Shown piece by piece: positions 46,553 through 59,595 of a stretch of DNA of 64,000 nucleotides. Made by a program: the position numbers and the translations under genes. The notes beneath the pieces are model-generated. The model was given only the letters and a program-made list of their open reading frames with translations, had not been told where the DNA came from and ran no database searches. Within the stretch, counting starts at the first letter, position 1, and each line of letters opens with the position of its first letter. This DNA comes from Rhopalosiphum padi (lineage: Eukaryota; Arthropoda; Insecta; Hemiptera; Aphididae), in NCBI RefSeq assembly GCF_020882245.1, contig NC_083599.1, positions 77,664,339 to 77,728,338 on the forward strand, read 5' to 3'.

Positions 46553-48693
46553 TTAATAATATTTATATATACCGATTACATGGAGTCCATTACGACAAAA
46601 TAATATCAGATAATAATGTGAATATTTATAGAAATACGTATAACACGTCATTTATAATAAAGAAAAAACATTTAACCGATTTAACCGTCGATCTTAAATA
46701 GTTCATTACTCTTTTAAGAACTGAAAATGATCTCTCACCCGAACAATTTGTCAATGCAGCTAATTCTATAAACTATACATAAAATAGGGAACAACTTAAC
46801 AAAATTATTACTTATAAATAAATACACCATATGTAGCACCATTTATTATACAATAAACAGATAAGCCATTCTATACCAAAAAGTAGTCATCTACCAAGTG
46901 CCGTCGGCCGCTATGGAGCGCTGTAGTAGTCGGCCGTCAATAGGGGGGTACACTTCTGATGACCATAGTTATAGTTCGCGGACAGTAGTAGACGAGTTGG
47001 TGCGGGGGTAAACAACTTTACAGCCACGCGGTCTTTATAAAGTACCTATTTGTGACTAATGACTACATACTACAAACTAATAATACTCATGGGCCAATAC
47101 AAAAATAATATTATTTCAATATTGATGGATTTATTTTTAATTTTACAGCTGAATGTTTTGTGCAATAAGCAATATTTCCGTCTGGCAATTATACAGGGTG
47201 ATTTTTTAAGTATGCTCACCCCAGTTTTATGCTTAAATTATGCATATATTCAAATTCTGATTTTTGGAATTTTTAATTGTAATTAAAGACGATATTTTCG
47301 AGTATTTAGATTTTTCAAAACATTTAAGGAATGTCCTGTGGCGATACAAACTTTGGTTTTTTAAATAAGAACATATGTATTTTAAAGAAAAATGTGAATC
47401 AGGTAAATTTTCTGAAAATGTTGACGTATTGTAATCGAAATTTGAACGAAAAATTCCGGATATATTCTACTTTTTATACTAAGGAATAAGGATAATATAG
47501 TCTATTATACTAAATACTTAGTAAATGGATACGAGCTCGATAATTATAATTCGGTATGCAATACAAAATATTCGTTAATAATTACTACGTATTACTAAAT
47601 GCTTATGGATTTATATTGCACCTGACAATTTTCAAAGCAAAGGAAATATGTATAAAACAATTTCTTTTTATTTTATCGAGTATGTTATCTTATAACCTAT
47701 AGGTATTTTATTTTTTATAGCATAACTATGATCAAGAATTAAATACTAAATAATTGTCAGTAGTCCAGTCGGTAACACAAATGTAAAATATTATGTACAT
47801 GATTCTATGATTGCGCCAGTTAGAATATGTAATAATCAATTAGAATTTAAAAATACATATTGTAATATAAATAAACATAGGCATTATGATTACATAGCTA
47901 CTACACGTGGCCTATTGATATTGCGTATTGTTTTAATGTTTTAAATTAACTTATCAATACTAGTGTAGTTTAGTTATAATGATGAATATATGTATATTTT
48001 GAAATTACCTATTTACAAATTAAAAACCGTTATCTGATGACACATCTATATTTAATGAATTAAATTTTTTTCAATAAAACCCACTTAAAATTAAAAGGAA
48101 ATCCTCTTGTCTGTACTCTGTATTTATATTCTTTATCTTTATTGCGTGAATAAATAATAATAATGAGTTTAATAAATTTAGTTTATTTATAATATACAAT
48201 ACAGTCTGTATACATAATGCAAGAAAAGATACGTGTGTATTACTATTTAAATATTATAATTCAAATGAAAACAATTTTTTATCATACAATCAATTGTATT
48301 TTTCTATAAATGTGAAATAAAACATACAAAAGTAGTAATGCATTTGCATGCTAAACAAAACACAAATATATTTTCATTTTATTTTAAGGATTTTGGGAGA
48401 AATATCAATTATCAATTACATCCTAGCAGTTGTATGATGTGATACTCTTTCCTAAAAGTACTAATATTAGTAATATCACAAGCATATTATAAGTATTTTT
48501 ACTTTCATTATAATAATTTAAATCATGTCATATTCTAATGTCAAAAAATGGATATGCCTAAATGTTACACGCTGTGCGCTGTGTAATAATAATGTTCTTT
48601 CAATAAAAAAAACATAAAAAGTATAAGATGTAAGCGAGTAATAAATGAGATGAGAATAATACTATTTTGGTTCTTGCACATGTATATAAAAAT
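46553..48693. other. Gene-free stretch
   Basis: Contains GC-richer sequence at 46895-47030, a possible transposon edge TACAGGGTGATTTTTTAAG near 47192, and otherwise AT-rich filler. A 75-codon ORF at 47059 and one at 46474 are not recognisable. Confidence 0.5.
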
Positions 48694-51600
48694 CAGAGGC
48701 GGAACTAGGGGGAGGGAAGCCGGGGATTGATCCCCGGGCGTAAAATTTTAATAGGCGTAATTTTTTTGTAGGTATTTAAATTAATGTTTGGTTTTAGAAG
48801 TTTTTTTCTAATTTTTTATTAAAATATAATTACAATCTATACACAAACAATAGGTATTATTAGGTACAATATTTTTATTTCACTTAATAATGAAAAATAA
48901 AAATAAAATCATTCATGGCGTAAAATAATTAATCATTCTATTATTAGATCGCGTAGCTGCGCGATCGGCGGCGTACGTCGACGGTCGACAGTACATATAG
49001 ATTATAGAGACAGACTAATAATACAAATTAAATATAAACATATATTATCAATAATAAATATAAATATAATAATTAATATGTACGTTATCGTCGACGCGCG
49101 GCGATGACGCGGATAAAAATAGTACAAAATTAATTACCACAGACCACAGTGACAAATTCTGCCATTTGCCATTTGAAAGCGCGGCTGAACCTCTCTGCGC
49201 ACGGAATAGCCAGTTAGTTATAGACAATAGACATCATTTTAGTTAAAGGTAAGATTATAAATAGATTCGTATAAGTATATACCTACTATAGTCTATAATT
49301 ATTAAGATTCTGAGTGATAGTGTCAAACTAGGTATTTATTAATGCTGTGTTTTCGTTAAAATGTCTGGTCTGATACCTACACAATAACTTTTATAAGATT
49401 ATCAATCAACGTACGATATAATATTATATCTGTTTATTGAAAATTATGTTAATATTTTATAATATTATTATATATTATAATATTTACCAAGATGGTTATA
49501 CATTTGTTTATGTTTAAAAAAAAAATTTTATTTTTATAATTTGATTACATTTTTTATTGGCCTAAAATCTAAATTTTTGTATCTTTATCAGAATAAACGA
49601 ATTTATATTTCACTATAAAGGTCTATTATAATTGAGGCACACAGAACCAAAACAGCAAAAGTGTTTTTATATAGGACAGGTGCCTATTCAAGTTTTGATT
49701 ATTTTGCAACATTTTTTTTTCTTATAAAATCCACTCTAAGGAAAATAATAAACTCACGTTTTATATATAATTTCTTGCTTTTTAAACTAACTATCAAGCA
49801 TTAACTCAATTAACGTTGATTAAGTTTTAATGTGGGTTAGGCCACTCAAATTTTTAAAAATATTTAGGCATACCAATGCTATGCTATTTAGTCCGATTCA
49901 TTGAAAATTTGTTAATCACTTTAAACTGAATCTTTTTGATATAGTCTAAATTTGGTTACACCACAGTCCACAGAATAGATTAATTATAATATATATTATT
50001 ATTGTTTATATTAATGCCTTAAACTGAAATTGATGAAAAAATAAAATTATGTTTAATTATTTTTTAAATTAAGGTTTATTATGTAAATATTAAATATATA
50101 AAAATATAATACCTATATAATTGTTTAATGTTTACTATTGCAGACTGAATACAAACAAAAATAAACAGTTTCTATTTAAATACCCTATTTCGAAAAAAAA
50201 TATGTAACCACTTTAAGTTTTTAATGTTGTAAAAAAATTTTAATTCCATAAACTAAATAAAGATATATAGTTGCATTCATCGCTTCAGTGGTTTTAATTA
50301 GTAAAATTATATTATGATTTATGTTAATATGTTATTATATTAAATTATATTATATTATATTATTTTAAAAAAAGCAGCAACTTTAAGTTATTGGCGTATT
50401 TGTTTTATAAAATAGTATTTTTCCATCCAATTTTGGATAACTTAAAAAAAGGAAAAAATATAAAACGAGAGATTATTTTTTGTAGATTTTTATTGGTGCT
50501 ATGAGCCTCAATTTATAATGTATTGTAAATTGTAATAAAGAGTGTAACAATATATCTACATATTACCTTAATTCGTAAATGTAGTTAATTATTCAATATT
50601 TTATAATTTTAATTATATTACAGTAAGCAATATAATATTAATTTAAGTAATTCAATAATTATAATTCTTAATAATATCAATACATTTTTTGCTTCACTCA
50701 GAACTTAAGACTGATTTTATTAAATTTTTAAAATTTCAAAAAAAAATGTTAATACATTTAAGGACGAAAATGTCAAAGCGGCCTCCAGGTTCATTTTTTC
50801 GCAATAGAAAGCAGAAGATAGAAGCTGAAAAGATACAATTAGCAAAACAGTGGGAAAAAACGCGGAAAAACTGGTTAAAGTGTGAAAATGTGGATAAGTC
50901 TGAAGATTCTTTGGATGTTGATGTCAATGAAGTAAATATTGAACAACATGAAAATGAAAACACGATTATAAAAGAACCATTACCATTGATAAGTTGTAAT
51001 AGCAATTTAAATGAAAAAATTACTAATGACGATTCTTTGGATGTTAAGATAAATGAAAAAAATATAACTGTCAATGACTTAGAACTCATAACATTTAATA
51101 TAAGTGAGAATTGTCATCAAGTTAATAATGAGAATACTTTTGAGGTATCTTTAGAAGGTCAAAATAAGTATGAACATTTTAAAGCCACACATTATCCTGA
51201 AATTGTATTTGACAGTCCTCGTTCTTGGTCTCCTGTTAATGATAAACTGCGCTGTATACTTATTCTTCATGGACCAAATCGAGGGATGACAGCACCTAAA
51301 CCGTTCAAAAATCATTGGTTTTTTAAACAAATGAATAACGGTGAAAAGTGTGACAGAACGTGGATGATGTATTCTGAACCTAATGAGGCGATTTTTTGTT
51401 TTTGTTGTATTTTATTTGGAACTAAATCAAGTGCATTAACAGATCCTAAACAAGGTTTTACAAACTGGAAAAAAATGGAACGTTTAAGGGAACATGAAAA
51501 TTCTTCAGACCACGTTAAAAATTTCCTTGAATGGAAAATGTTTGAAAAAAAATTAAAACATGGTGGAGCTATTGATGACTGCTTACAAAATCAAATAAAA

Positions 51601-53819
51601 TCGCAAGTAGCTAAATGGAGACACATTTTAAAAGCAATATTGAATGCAATACTGTACTGTGCCAACAATAATTTAGGATTAAGGAGACATTCAGACATAC
51701 CTGGGAGTCCATCCGCAGGTCACTTTCTTAATTTGTTAAGTTTGATTAGTAAATATGATCTAATATTAAAGGAACACATTGATTCACATAAGAAAGGTTC
51801 TATAAATTACTTTTCTCATAAAATTCAAGATGAGTTTATAGCTTTGTTGGCCAAAAAAGTTCGAAATGAAATTATACATCAAATTAAATCTGCTAAATAT
51901 TATACAATAATGTTTGATTGCACACCAGATGTATCTAGAACAGAGCAAATGAGTCAAGTTATAAGATATGTTCGTGTCACTGGTGGTAAAGTATTTGTAG
52001 AAGAAAGTTTCTTAGGCTTTATAGAGTCTCATGAAAAAACTGGTAATGGTTTGACTACTGAAATATTACATCAGATATCTCTAGATAGTTTAGATATTCA
52101 AAATTGTAGGGGCCAAGCGTATGACAACGGATCAAATATGGCAGGGAAGTACAATGGGGTTCAAGCAAAAATTTTAGAAAAAAATCAATTAGCAACATTT
52201 ATACCTTGTACAGCACATTGTTTGAATTTAGCAGGTGTAAATGCTGTAGGATCAAATAAACAAATGCAGCTATTGTTCGGTAAAATTCAACAACTTTTTA
52301 ATTTTTTTTCTGGTTCTACCTTACGTTGGGAAATATTGATGAAATCATTGAAAGTAACTCTTAAACCCTTTTCGGATACTAGATGGTCCTCTAAAGCTGC
52401 TGCGGTAAAGGCCCTTTATAAACAATTACCTGATGTGAAATGTGCTTTGATTAATATTATTGAAAATGGAAATCTTGAATCAAAACCAATTGCAAAAAAT
52501 TTACTTAATTTAGTGGATCATGAATTTATTTGTCTATTAACGGTTTGGAATTCTATACTATCAAGTATTGATTGTGTAAATGTATTTCTTCAAAAAAAAC
52601 AATAACAGTATGTCAAGCAGCAAAAATGATTCATGGATTAATAAAAGAAATAACTGACTTAAGAAATAATAGAATTCAAATATTATTCCAAGATGCTGAA
52701 CAAGTAAGTGTAAAAATGAGTATTTCCCCTTCATTTCCAGAAAAAAAGGAAAAAAAGAGCAAAAAGAATGGATTTTGATGAATCTGCCGATGAATGGAAC
52801 GTTTCTGCTAAAAATAATTGTTTAATTAATTTGAAAAACGTCTGTGATGTTTTGCTTTCACACTTGGGCTGGAGATTTGAAACATTGAATAATGTATCCT
52901 TAGATTTTAGTTTTCTGACTGGATCTGAACTATTCGAAAAAGAAACAGACCAATTAGTCAAAGCAGCAGCTGATTTAGCCTTAAAATATAATAAAGACTT
53001 AAACGCTTCAGAACTAACCGAAGAAATAATACATTTTAAGCATCATGCCATAAGTGCATTACCCAGTATTAAAAATACAACACCATTAGAACTATTAGAG
53101 TTTATTTTTGAGTATTCTATGGCTAGTATTTTTCCAAATATTTGCATAGCGCTTCGGCTTTATTTAACATTGCCATGCACAACAGCCACGTGTGAACGGA
53201 GTTTCAGCAAACTGAAACTAATCAAAACTTATTTACGTTCCACAGTAAATAAAACTAAACTGACTAATCTTGCGTTATTATCTATAGAAAAAGAAATATC
53301 AAACTCCATCGATTTCGATTCAGTTATAAACGACTTCGCTGAAGTAAAAGCCAGAAGAATAAAGCTTTAAATTTATTTAAATATGTAAAGTGTAATGAAA
53401 GTAGCAGATTTGTAAATAAAAAATGTTTTAATAAAAAAGTTCTTTCATATTGAATTAAACAAGTGTATTATTAATTATTTTAATAGTTAGAAAAGATAGA
53501 GCATACTCTTTAGCATACTTTAATAGTAGTGTAAAAATCAGAATAACTTCTATTTAGTTTAATTATTGTAACACAAGTAATAAGTAATAAGATCTTATGA
53601 GCATCAGAGTATGAACTAGCTTGATATTTTTAACTATGTTAGTTAACATTATTATGTGTTTAAAAATCAATAAGTATGTAGTATGTAAAGTATGTTTGTA
53701 ATTTTAGTTCCATTTATTAGAAAACAATTAAAGGGAATGATATATTTTCAGTCTTGGTCTATGATTGGGCGTAATTTTAATATTTTCCCCGGGCGTAAAA
53801 AATCTTAGATCCGCCTCTG
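48694..53819 (+). mobile_element. hAT element, 5.1 kb, TSD ATAAAAAT
   Basis: Termini CAGAGGCGGAACTAGG and, reverse-complemented, CAGAGGCGGATCTAAG. ATAAAAAT lies at 48686-48693 and 53820-53827. Subterminal CCCCGGGCGTAAAA near 48731 recurs inverted-like near 53788. A 2-kb 5' region without genes includes the palindrome GATCGCGTAGCTGCGCGATC (48946). The transposase lies in the right half. Confidence 0.95.
50770..53370 (+). pseudogene. ZMYM1-like hAT transposase with two A-run frameshifts
   Basis: Start chosen at MSKRPPGSFFRNRKQK, a typical basic N-terminus; the frame is open upstream to 50689. The TTF finger is TWMMYSEPNEAIFCFCCILF to HENSSDH. Catalytic contexts: IMFDCTPDVSRTEQMSQVIR and GQAYDNGSNMAG. 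Then PCTAHCLNLAG, DTRWSSKAAA, hATC TTATCERSFSKLKLIKTYLR. The frame shifts in the A-run at 52592-52600 (after VNVFLQKK) and again in A/G-rich sequence at 52740-52760, then runs open to the stop at 53370. Both breaks sit in homopolymers, so sequencing error is a live alternative to true decay. Confidence 0.9.
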
Positions 53820-54062
53820 ATAAAAATCCACGTACATAATAATGTATCATATCAGGTTAGTAATCAAATTTTCAAAACATTAAAACATTTGTTAACACTT
53901 TTTAAATAATTTTTTTTTATGATTAATATTAATGATAATTACATGGCTAAGGCCATAGTTATTCATAGCAATCAATAAAAATTGTATACATATACTTTGA
54001 AATTTAAATAATTTTTAATTAAACTGACAGTGTATTTGTTGTTAGTCGAAACTTGAATAACA

Positions 54063-54209
54063 TACAGCTCTTGTAAAAATAGTACATGCCTGTGAATCAA
54101 TTTCCAAGGAAATGTTACTTAAAGTAACCCACCATGAAGTGTTGAAACGAATGGAAATGTGTTTAAAAGTAAATGGTCAAAAATTTGAACATTTGATAAA
54201 ATATAAGTA
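54063..54209 (+). pseudogene. DDE_3-type transposase C-terminal tail
   Basis: Reads ESISKEMLLKVTHHEVLKRM, then CLKVNGQKFEHLIKYK and stop. The pattern (VTxxxxxR...CxxxxGxxFEHL) resembles the C-terminus of mariner/IS630-type insect transposases. Only about 45 residues; no upstream core found. Confidence 0.4.
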
Positions 54210-54705
54210 AATAGATAATTATAATTCTAAATGGCATTATCTTTTATTTAGTGAAAATGTATATGTATAAATAACTCTTGTCTTTAATGTCACTAACCTA
54301 ACCTATAACTACTAAACATCAAAAAGTGACCACATTATTACTATAATATAAACCTTATTGCTTACGGTGCAGTTTAATTACAATTTAATGTGACACACTA
54401 TTTCAATTTCAATAGTTATAGATAAAGTTGTTTGTGGTCTGTTAATAATTGATAATATAACAAAATGTTTTAATGAATTAACTAAAAAAATTAAATCCAA
54501 AAACCACAAAATCATGCTAATGTTGATTCTTAAATTAATGCACAGCTTAAAATATGATAACTGCTTTTATAAAAAGATTTACAACTTCAAATGAAATATA
54601 GAATTAGTTGAAAATGAAATTATATTTGTAAATGCCAAAATTATTTTTTTTAAATTTAAACAGATTTTACAACAGTGGATTAAATAGTTTTACTTGACAC
54701 TTATT

Positions 54706-54850
54706 TGAATATGTCACTTACAACTATGTGCAAATAGTATCTAAAAATTATTTTAAGCACAAGACTTCAATTTGTAATGTTCCTGAAACCAATTATAAAA
54801 TTAAAATAAAATTTAATAAAAACTAAAGAATATATTACCTTATGTATTAT
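54706..54850 (-). repeat. Duplicated exon-like unit, copy 1
   Basis: Shares with 55350-55530 the order ATTTAATA, TTTCAG-like acceptor, exon-size segment, GTAAGT donor when read on the minus strand (donor near 54714; acceptor TGGTTTCAG near 54790). No protein recognised. See copy 2. Confidence 0.5.
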
Positions 54851-55349
54851 ACATAAAAACATTACCCATTGGTAATATATCTTTGAAATAGAATATACAT
54901 TGATATAGAAATTAAACATAATACATGAATATTGTTAACATTTTAACAACACACAAGATTAAATTCCCTGGTAGTCTTTTTTTAAATTATCACTGTAGTC
55001 ACATATAACATTTTTGTGAAATAATAACAATATCCACATTGCCAGATTATATTTAACCTTTCTACAAGTAAAAACAATTCAATTTTAAAAACAATGAAGT
55101 TAATTTACTAAAATGTATCTATTGAAGTATTTAAGCTAAAGTACTTTTTATAAGATTAGGTATAACTACTTACACTTTAAAATCATGCTGCAATCATGAT
55201 GCCTATGTTAAAAAGTTGATCACAATTGGGCATTTAAGTATGAGCATCAAAATAGAAATAATAACTAGGTAATATTTTTTTCTGAAATCAAATAAATGAG
55301 ATAAAATTATGTTTGATACAAACTGAAAAATAAGCATAAAAAATATTTT

Positions 55350-55530
55350 ACTTACAATTATGTGAAAATCTATCTATAAATTATTTTGTCCAGAAAATAT
55401 GTTTTATCTTGTGTTTCACATTTTAGGCTGGATGAGTATCAAAAGAATAATGTTTGTAATGTACCTGAAACCAAGTATAAAAATTTAAATGACATTTAAT
55501 AAAAAACTGAATAATATACAGTACGAGATA
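55350..55530 (-). repeat. Duplicated exon-like unit, copy 2
   Basis: Minus-strand acceptor TGGTTTCAG near 55470 and donor GTAAGT near 55357 match copy 1. Exon-like lengths differ (about 110 against 65 nt). Another GTAAGT preceded by ATTTTAAAGT lies near 55172. May be remnants of a repeated-exon gene or a transposon duplication. Confidence 0.45.
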
Positions 55531-55616
55531 TGATGCATTATCGGGAGTAGTAAGTTAATGCGCACAATATAATAATAAAAAATTAAATTTGTATATTAAT
55601 TATGATTAAAAGTTAG

Positions 55617-55978
55617 TGCAACCAGGGTTGTTATGTTTAAAACAAACGAAAAAAACATATTGATGTTGTTTTAGACGTTTAAAACACAAGTTTTAAACAT
55701 CAATGAAAAACGTGTGTCTAAAAAAAATATTTTTAGTAAATTTACCTACTGTACAGCACTCAATCACTCACTTGACTCACTTGCTAACCTTGAAAAAAAC
55801 GCATTTTTTTTAATAAAAACAAAAAAAAACAAAAACGGCGTTTTAAAAGTTTTTTAAAGACGGTTTTTTTACATGTTTAAAACGTGTTTTTTTGGATTTT
55901 TTGTTTGTTGTTTTAAACGTTGTTTTTTTATTTTTATTAAAAAAAATGCGTTTTTTTCAACCATGATTGCAACACATT
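55617..55978. repeat. Palindromic MITE-like element
   Basis: An inner inverted repeat is exact over 28 bp: 55792-55819 against 55931-55958 (GAAAAAAACGCA start). Outer ends TGCAACCAGGGTTG (55617) and, inverted, TGCAATCATGGTTG (55978) also pair. The sequence between is rich in GTTTAAAAC motifs. No ORF. Confidence 0.65.
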
Positions 55979-56086
55979 TATATACAGTAGTCAGTAGGTA
56001 ATTGTATGTACGTAGGTACAAAAAAATTATTATATAATATTTTTATTTTTATTCCGTTTTTTTTTAAATTTTATTATTTATTTTAG

Positions 56087-56215
56087 GCTAGTATAATTGG
56101 TTATAAAACCAAAAAAATTTTATTTGCTGGTATCCGAAATCGATATTGCGTGACGTGTGAGAGAGCGTCTCATAAAAACATCGATGCACCTAAACATGCA
56201 TGTTTTTTGAACTGG
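56087..56215 (+). pseudogene. Mutator-like transposase exon, second copy
   Basis: Starts after an acceptor TTTTAG and reads ASIIGYKTKKILFAGIRNRY, then CVTCERASHK, CFLNWKKGAGSI. It matches exon 2 of the Mutator-YqaJ gene (40167-39955; ATIIGFRSKKILFVGIRNRY). The LINE at 56216 cuts it short. A paralogous, opposite-strand relic. Confidence 0.75.
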
Positions 56216-58987
56216 AAAAAGGGAGCAGGAAGTATAGGTCAAATAACCATACAGTGTTTTACAGCTGTGGCACAAATCACGAAGCTGGAGTAGGCTTTAT
56301 AATCAAGAATGATATACTCCCATATGTTAAGAATTTTATAGCGTATAATGAAAGGCTGTGCTACATACAAGTCGAATGTAAATGGTTAAACATGACATTA
56401 GTAAATGGTTATGCACCAACAGAGGAAAAAAGAAACCAGATCAAGGAAAAATTCTATAGCGAGTTAGATACCATATATGAATGCATACCAAAAAGAATAC
56501 CGAAAATAATAATGGGGGACTTTAATGCAAAAATAGGGAAAGAGAGAGTTTTTGAACCTACAATCGGCCAAGAAAGCCTACATCAAATATCCAATGACAA
56601 CGGGATAAGACTCATTACATTTGCAGGATCTAAGAATATGCGGATCAGTAGTACCTTTTTCCCACATAAGAGAATACACAAACAGACATGGATGTCACCA
56701 AACGGAACCACAAAAAACCAGATTGACCACGTAGCGACAGATAACATAATAAAACATTGGATTCAGGATGTAAGAAGTTACAGGGGAGTAGGAGCCCACT
56801 CAGACCACTTCCTAGTTAAAACGACACTCCGACTAAAGCTACCAAGACAATGGACGCAGAAGCCTAGAGATAAAACAAAATTGAACATAGAAAATATGAA
56901 AAAGGAGAGCATCGTAAGAAAATACAAACAAACAATGATGACTAAGTTAAATACTGTAGAATAGTCACAAGACATTCAAAAGAAATGGGAAAATCTAAGA
57001 ACCATTATTAAAACAACAGCGGAAGAAACAATTGGACTAGAACCCAGGAGAAGACAAAATAAATAGTTCAATGATAACTGTAAGAAGGTGATAGAAGACA
57101 GAGACAAAGCAAGAATTGAAGTATTGAGATCTAACACCGAAGAAAAATTGCAAATATGGGCACAAATACACAGAGCATGCAAACAGATAAAAAGAAGGGA
57201 AAAAAGAATCTGGGAAGAACAAAAAATAAAAACCATTGAAGAGGAATACCTGAATTCTCGTACCTTTTTTGGGATAACAAACGAACTAACGAAAAAACGT
57301 AAACCAAGAACTATGATAATGAAGAATAGCAATAACGTACTGATCACAGAAGAAAAAAAGATTGCAGAAGAATTCAGAGAGGCGTTTAAACAGCTATTGG
57401 GAAAAACAGTGGATACAATCGAAGAGAGTATAACATATCTAACTGCAGAACCAGAGGATAAAATACCAAGTAAAGAAGAAATAGAAGTGGCCATTAAAAT
57501 GCTTAAAAATAACAAAGCACCAGGAGAAGACTCGATCATATCTGAACTCCTGAGGAACGGTGGACAAAAGCTAATGCAGGAAATATGGTACCTATTAAAA
57601 GAAATATGGAAAACTGAAAGAATTCCATCGGAATGGAACCTGTCGATAATATGCCCCATATATAAAAAAGGGGACCCCATGAATGTAAAGAATTATAGGG
57701 GAATATCTTTACTCAACACAGCATACAAGATTCTATCGAACACTTTACTAAACCGATTAAGACCATACGCCAATAACATCATAGGAGAATATCAGAGTGG
57801 TTTCATGTCAGGCAGATCAACAATAGACCATGTTTTCACGCTTAAACAAATAATAGAAAAGTACTACGAGTTCAACAGACCGCTACATTTAATCTTTATA
57901 GACTTTAAACAGGCATACGATTCCGTAAAAAGAACAGAAATATGGAGAAGCTTAAAGCTATTAGGAGTCCCCTCAAAACTAATATCGATGATAAGAGTGA
58001 GCACGGAAGGATCAAGATGCGCAGTTAAATTTGGTCACGAGAAATCAGAAGAATTCCAAACAACAACAGGATTAAAACAAGGTGACGCACTGTCACCAAT
58101 ACTATTTAACATAGTACTAGAGATGGCAATAAGGGAAGTACAAGAAGAATACCTAGGAATTAACTGCGGCCAAAACCTTCCATTACTAGCATATGCCGAT
58201 GACGTGGTAATATTAGGCGAAAGCGAGCAGGACATCAAAAAATCAACGGAATTACTGATACGAAGCACAAACAAACGGGGACTCAACATTAACGAGACTA
58301 AATCAAAATACATGCGAATCGGTAGGAACAAAGATCAGAGACGAAATGCCGTTGGAATACTGGTCGGAGAATATATGTTTGAGGAGGTAGATGATTTTAA
58401 ATATTTATGCACTAACCTAACTAGCACAAACGACAACCACGAAGAAATAAAAAAACGCATGACATCAGGAAACAAATGTTTTTACGCCCTCTCGGGATTA
58501 TTGGGGTCAAAGCTACTGTCCAAAAAATCAAAAGTACGACTCTATATGGTACTAGCTAGACCAGTGATAATGTATGCATGTGAGACATGGCTCACGACCC
58601 AAGGGGATGAGAATAGACTAGCTATCATGGAGAGGAAATTCCTTAGGAAGATTTACGGACCAAAAAGAAACGAAGACCAAACATACGAAATAAGATCTAA
58701 CAGAGAACTACAGGACTTATTCGGAAAACCAGACATAATAGCGGAAATACGCCACAAAAGACTGAGGTGGCTTGGACATGTACTAAGGGCTAAGTCAATA
58801 GCAAATGCTTGTACTAAGATGGATTCCTCAGGGAAGAAGACCGATTGGAAGACCAAAACAGAGATGGATGGACAAAAATAAAAAAGAACTAAATCAACTT
58901 GGGATAGAAAATATTATTGAAGCGGCTATGAACAGAGACAGATGGAAGGAGATTTGTTTTGCAGCAATGGGCCTTAATGGCCTTTAA
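56216..58987 (+). pseudogene. LINE endonuclease-reverse transcriptase, near full-length, broken
   Basis: Starts inside the APE endonuclease (EAGVGFIIKND), with MGDFNAKIG and SDHFLV. RT motifs: NNKAPGEDSI, NYRGISLLNTAYKI, FIDFKQAYDSV (A), GLKQGDALSPILFNIV (B), AYADDVVIL (C), then FKYLCTNLTS and MYACETWLTT. The end reads RRPIGRPKQRWMDKN and AAMGLNGL. Breaks: TAG at 56962-56964, TAG at 57064-57066 (a Trp is usual here) and a frameshift near 58805. The 3' end is GATGATGATATATG rather than poly(A). Same broad clade as the LINE at 29807. 5'-truncated into the Mutator-like exon. Confidence 0.9.
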
Positions 58988-59595
58988 AGCTGGAAATGAT
59001 GATGATATATGTATCGACATTTTTCCAGGAATAAAAATAATATGTACATTTCAACCATAGACCTGATAATAGAATAATCTATCTATGATTTCAACTGCTA
59101 CAATAAGAGATGTATAGACATATAATTGATAATATTATGTTGTTACCGCGTAAATTATCACATGTTTTTCTCTGGTGTTAACGAGTTATTATTTAAATAC
59201 AAATTATTATTAATATGGGTACATAAAATATTTATTTGAACAATTAATATCATTATTATAAAAATGAATTACCTATAATTATATTTTTTTAAACTATTAT
59301 ATTATCAATTTTTTTCAATATTTATTAAATTACTATTTTATTCTCATTTTATTATTAAAAAAAAATTTTATTTTAATACTAATTAATTGTTATAATTTAA
59401 TTTTCAATGAAAATTTATTCTATTTAGAAAATTATATAAAAAATCTATTTTATGGACATATTATAAAGTATTTTATTCTTGAACAAAACAATATTGAAAA
59501 TGTGTGTTTGAATACTATAAAAAACTATACATAATAATATATCAAGTTTTATAGATATTTTATACGTAATAATTACCAAATATAATAGCGCATAT
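58988..59595. other. AT-rich gene-free stretch
   Basis: Simple AT-rich sequence; nothing recognised. Confidence 0.6.

Noticed and set aside
56976..57680. 234-codon minus-strand ORF with hydrophobic stretches
   Set aside because: Antisense shadow of the LINE at 56216-58987; the hydrophobic appearance comes from A-rich codons on the sense strand.
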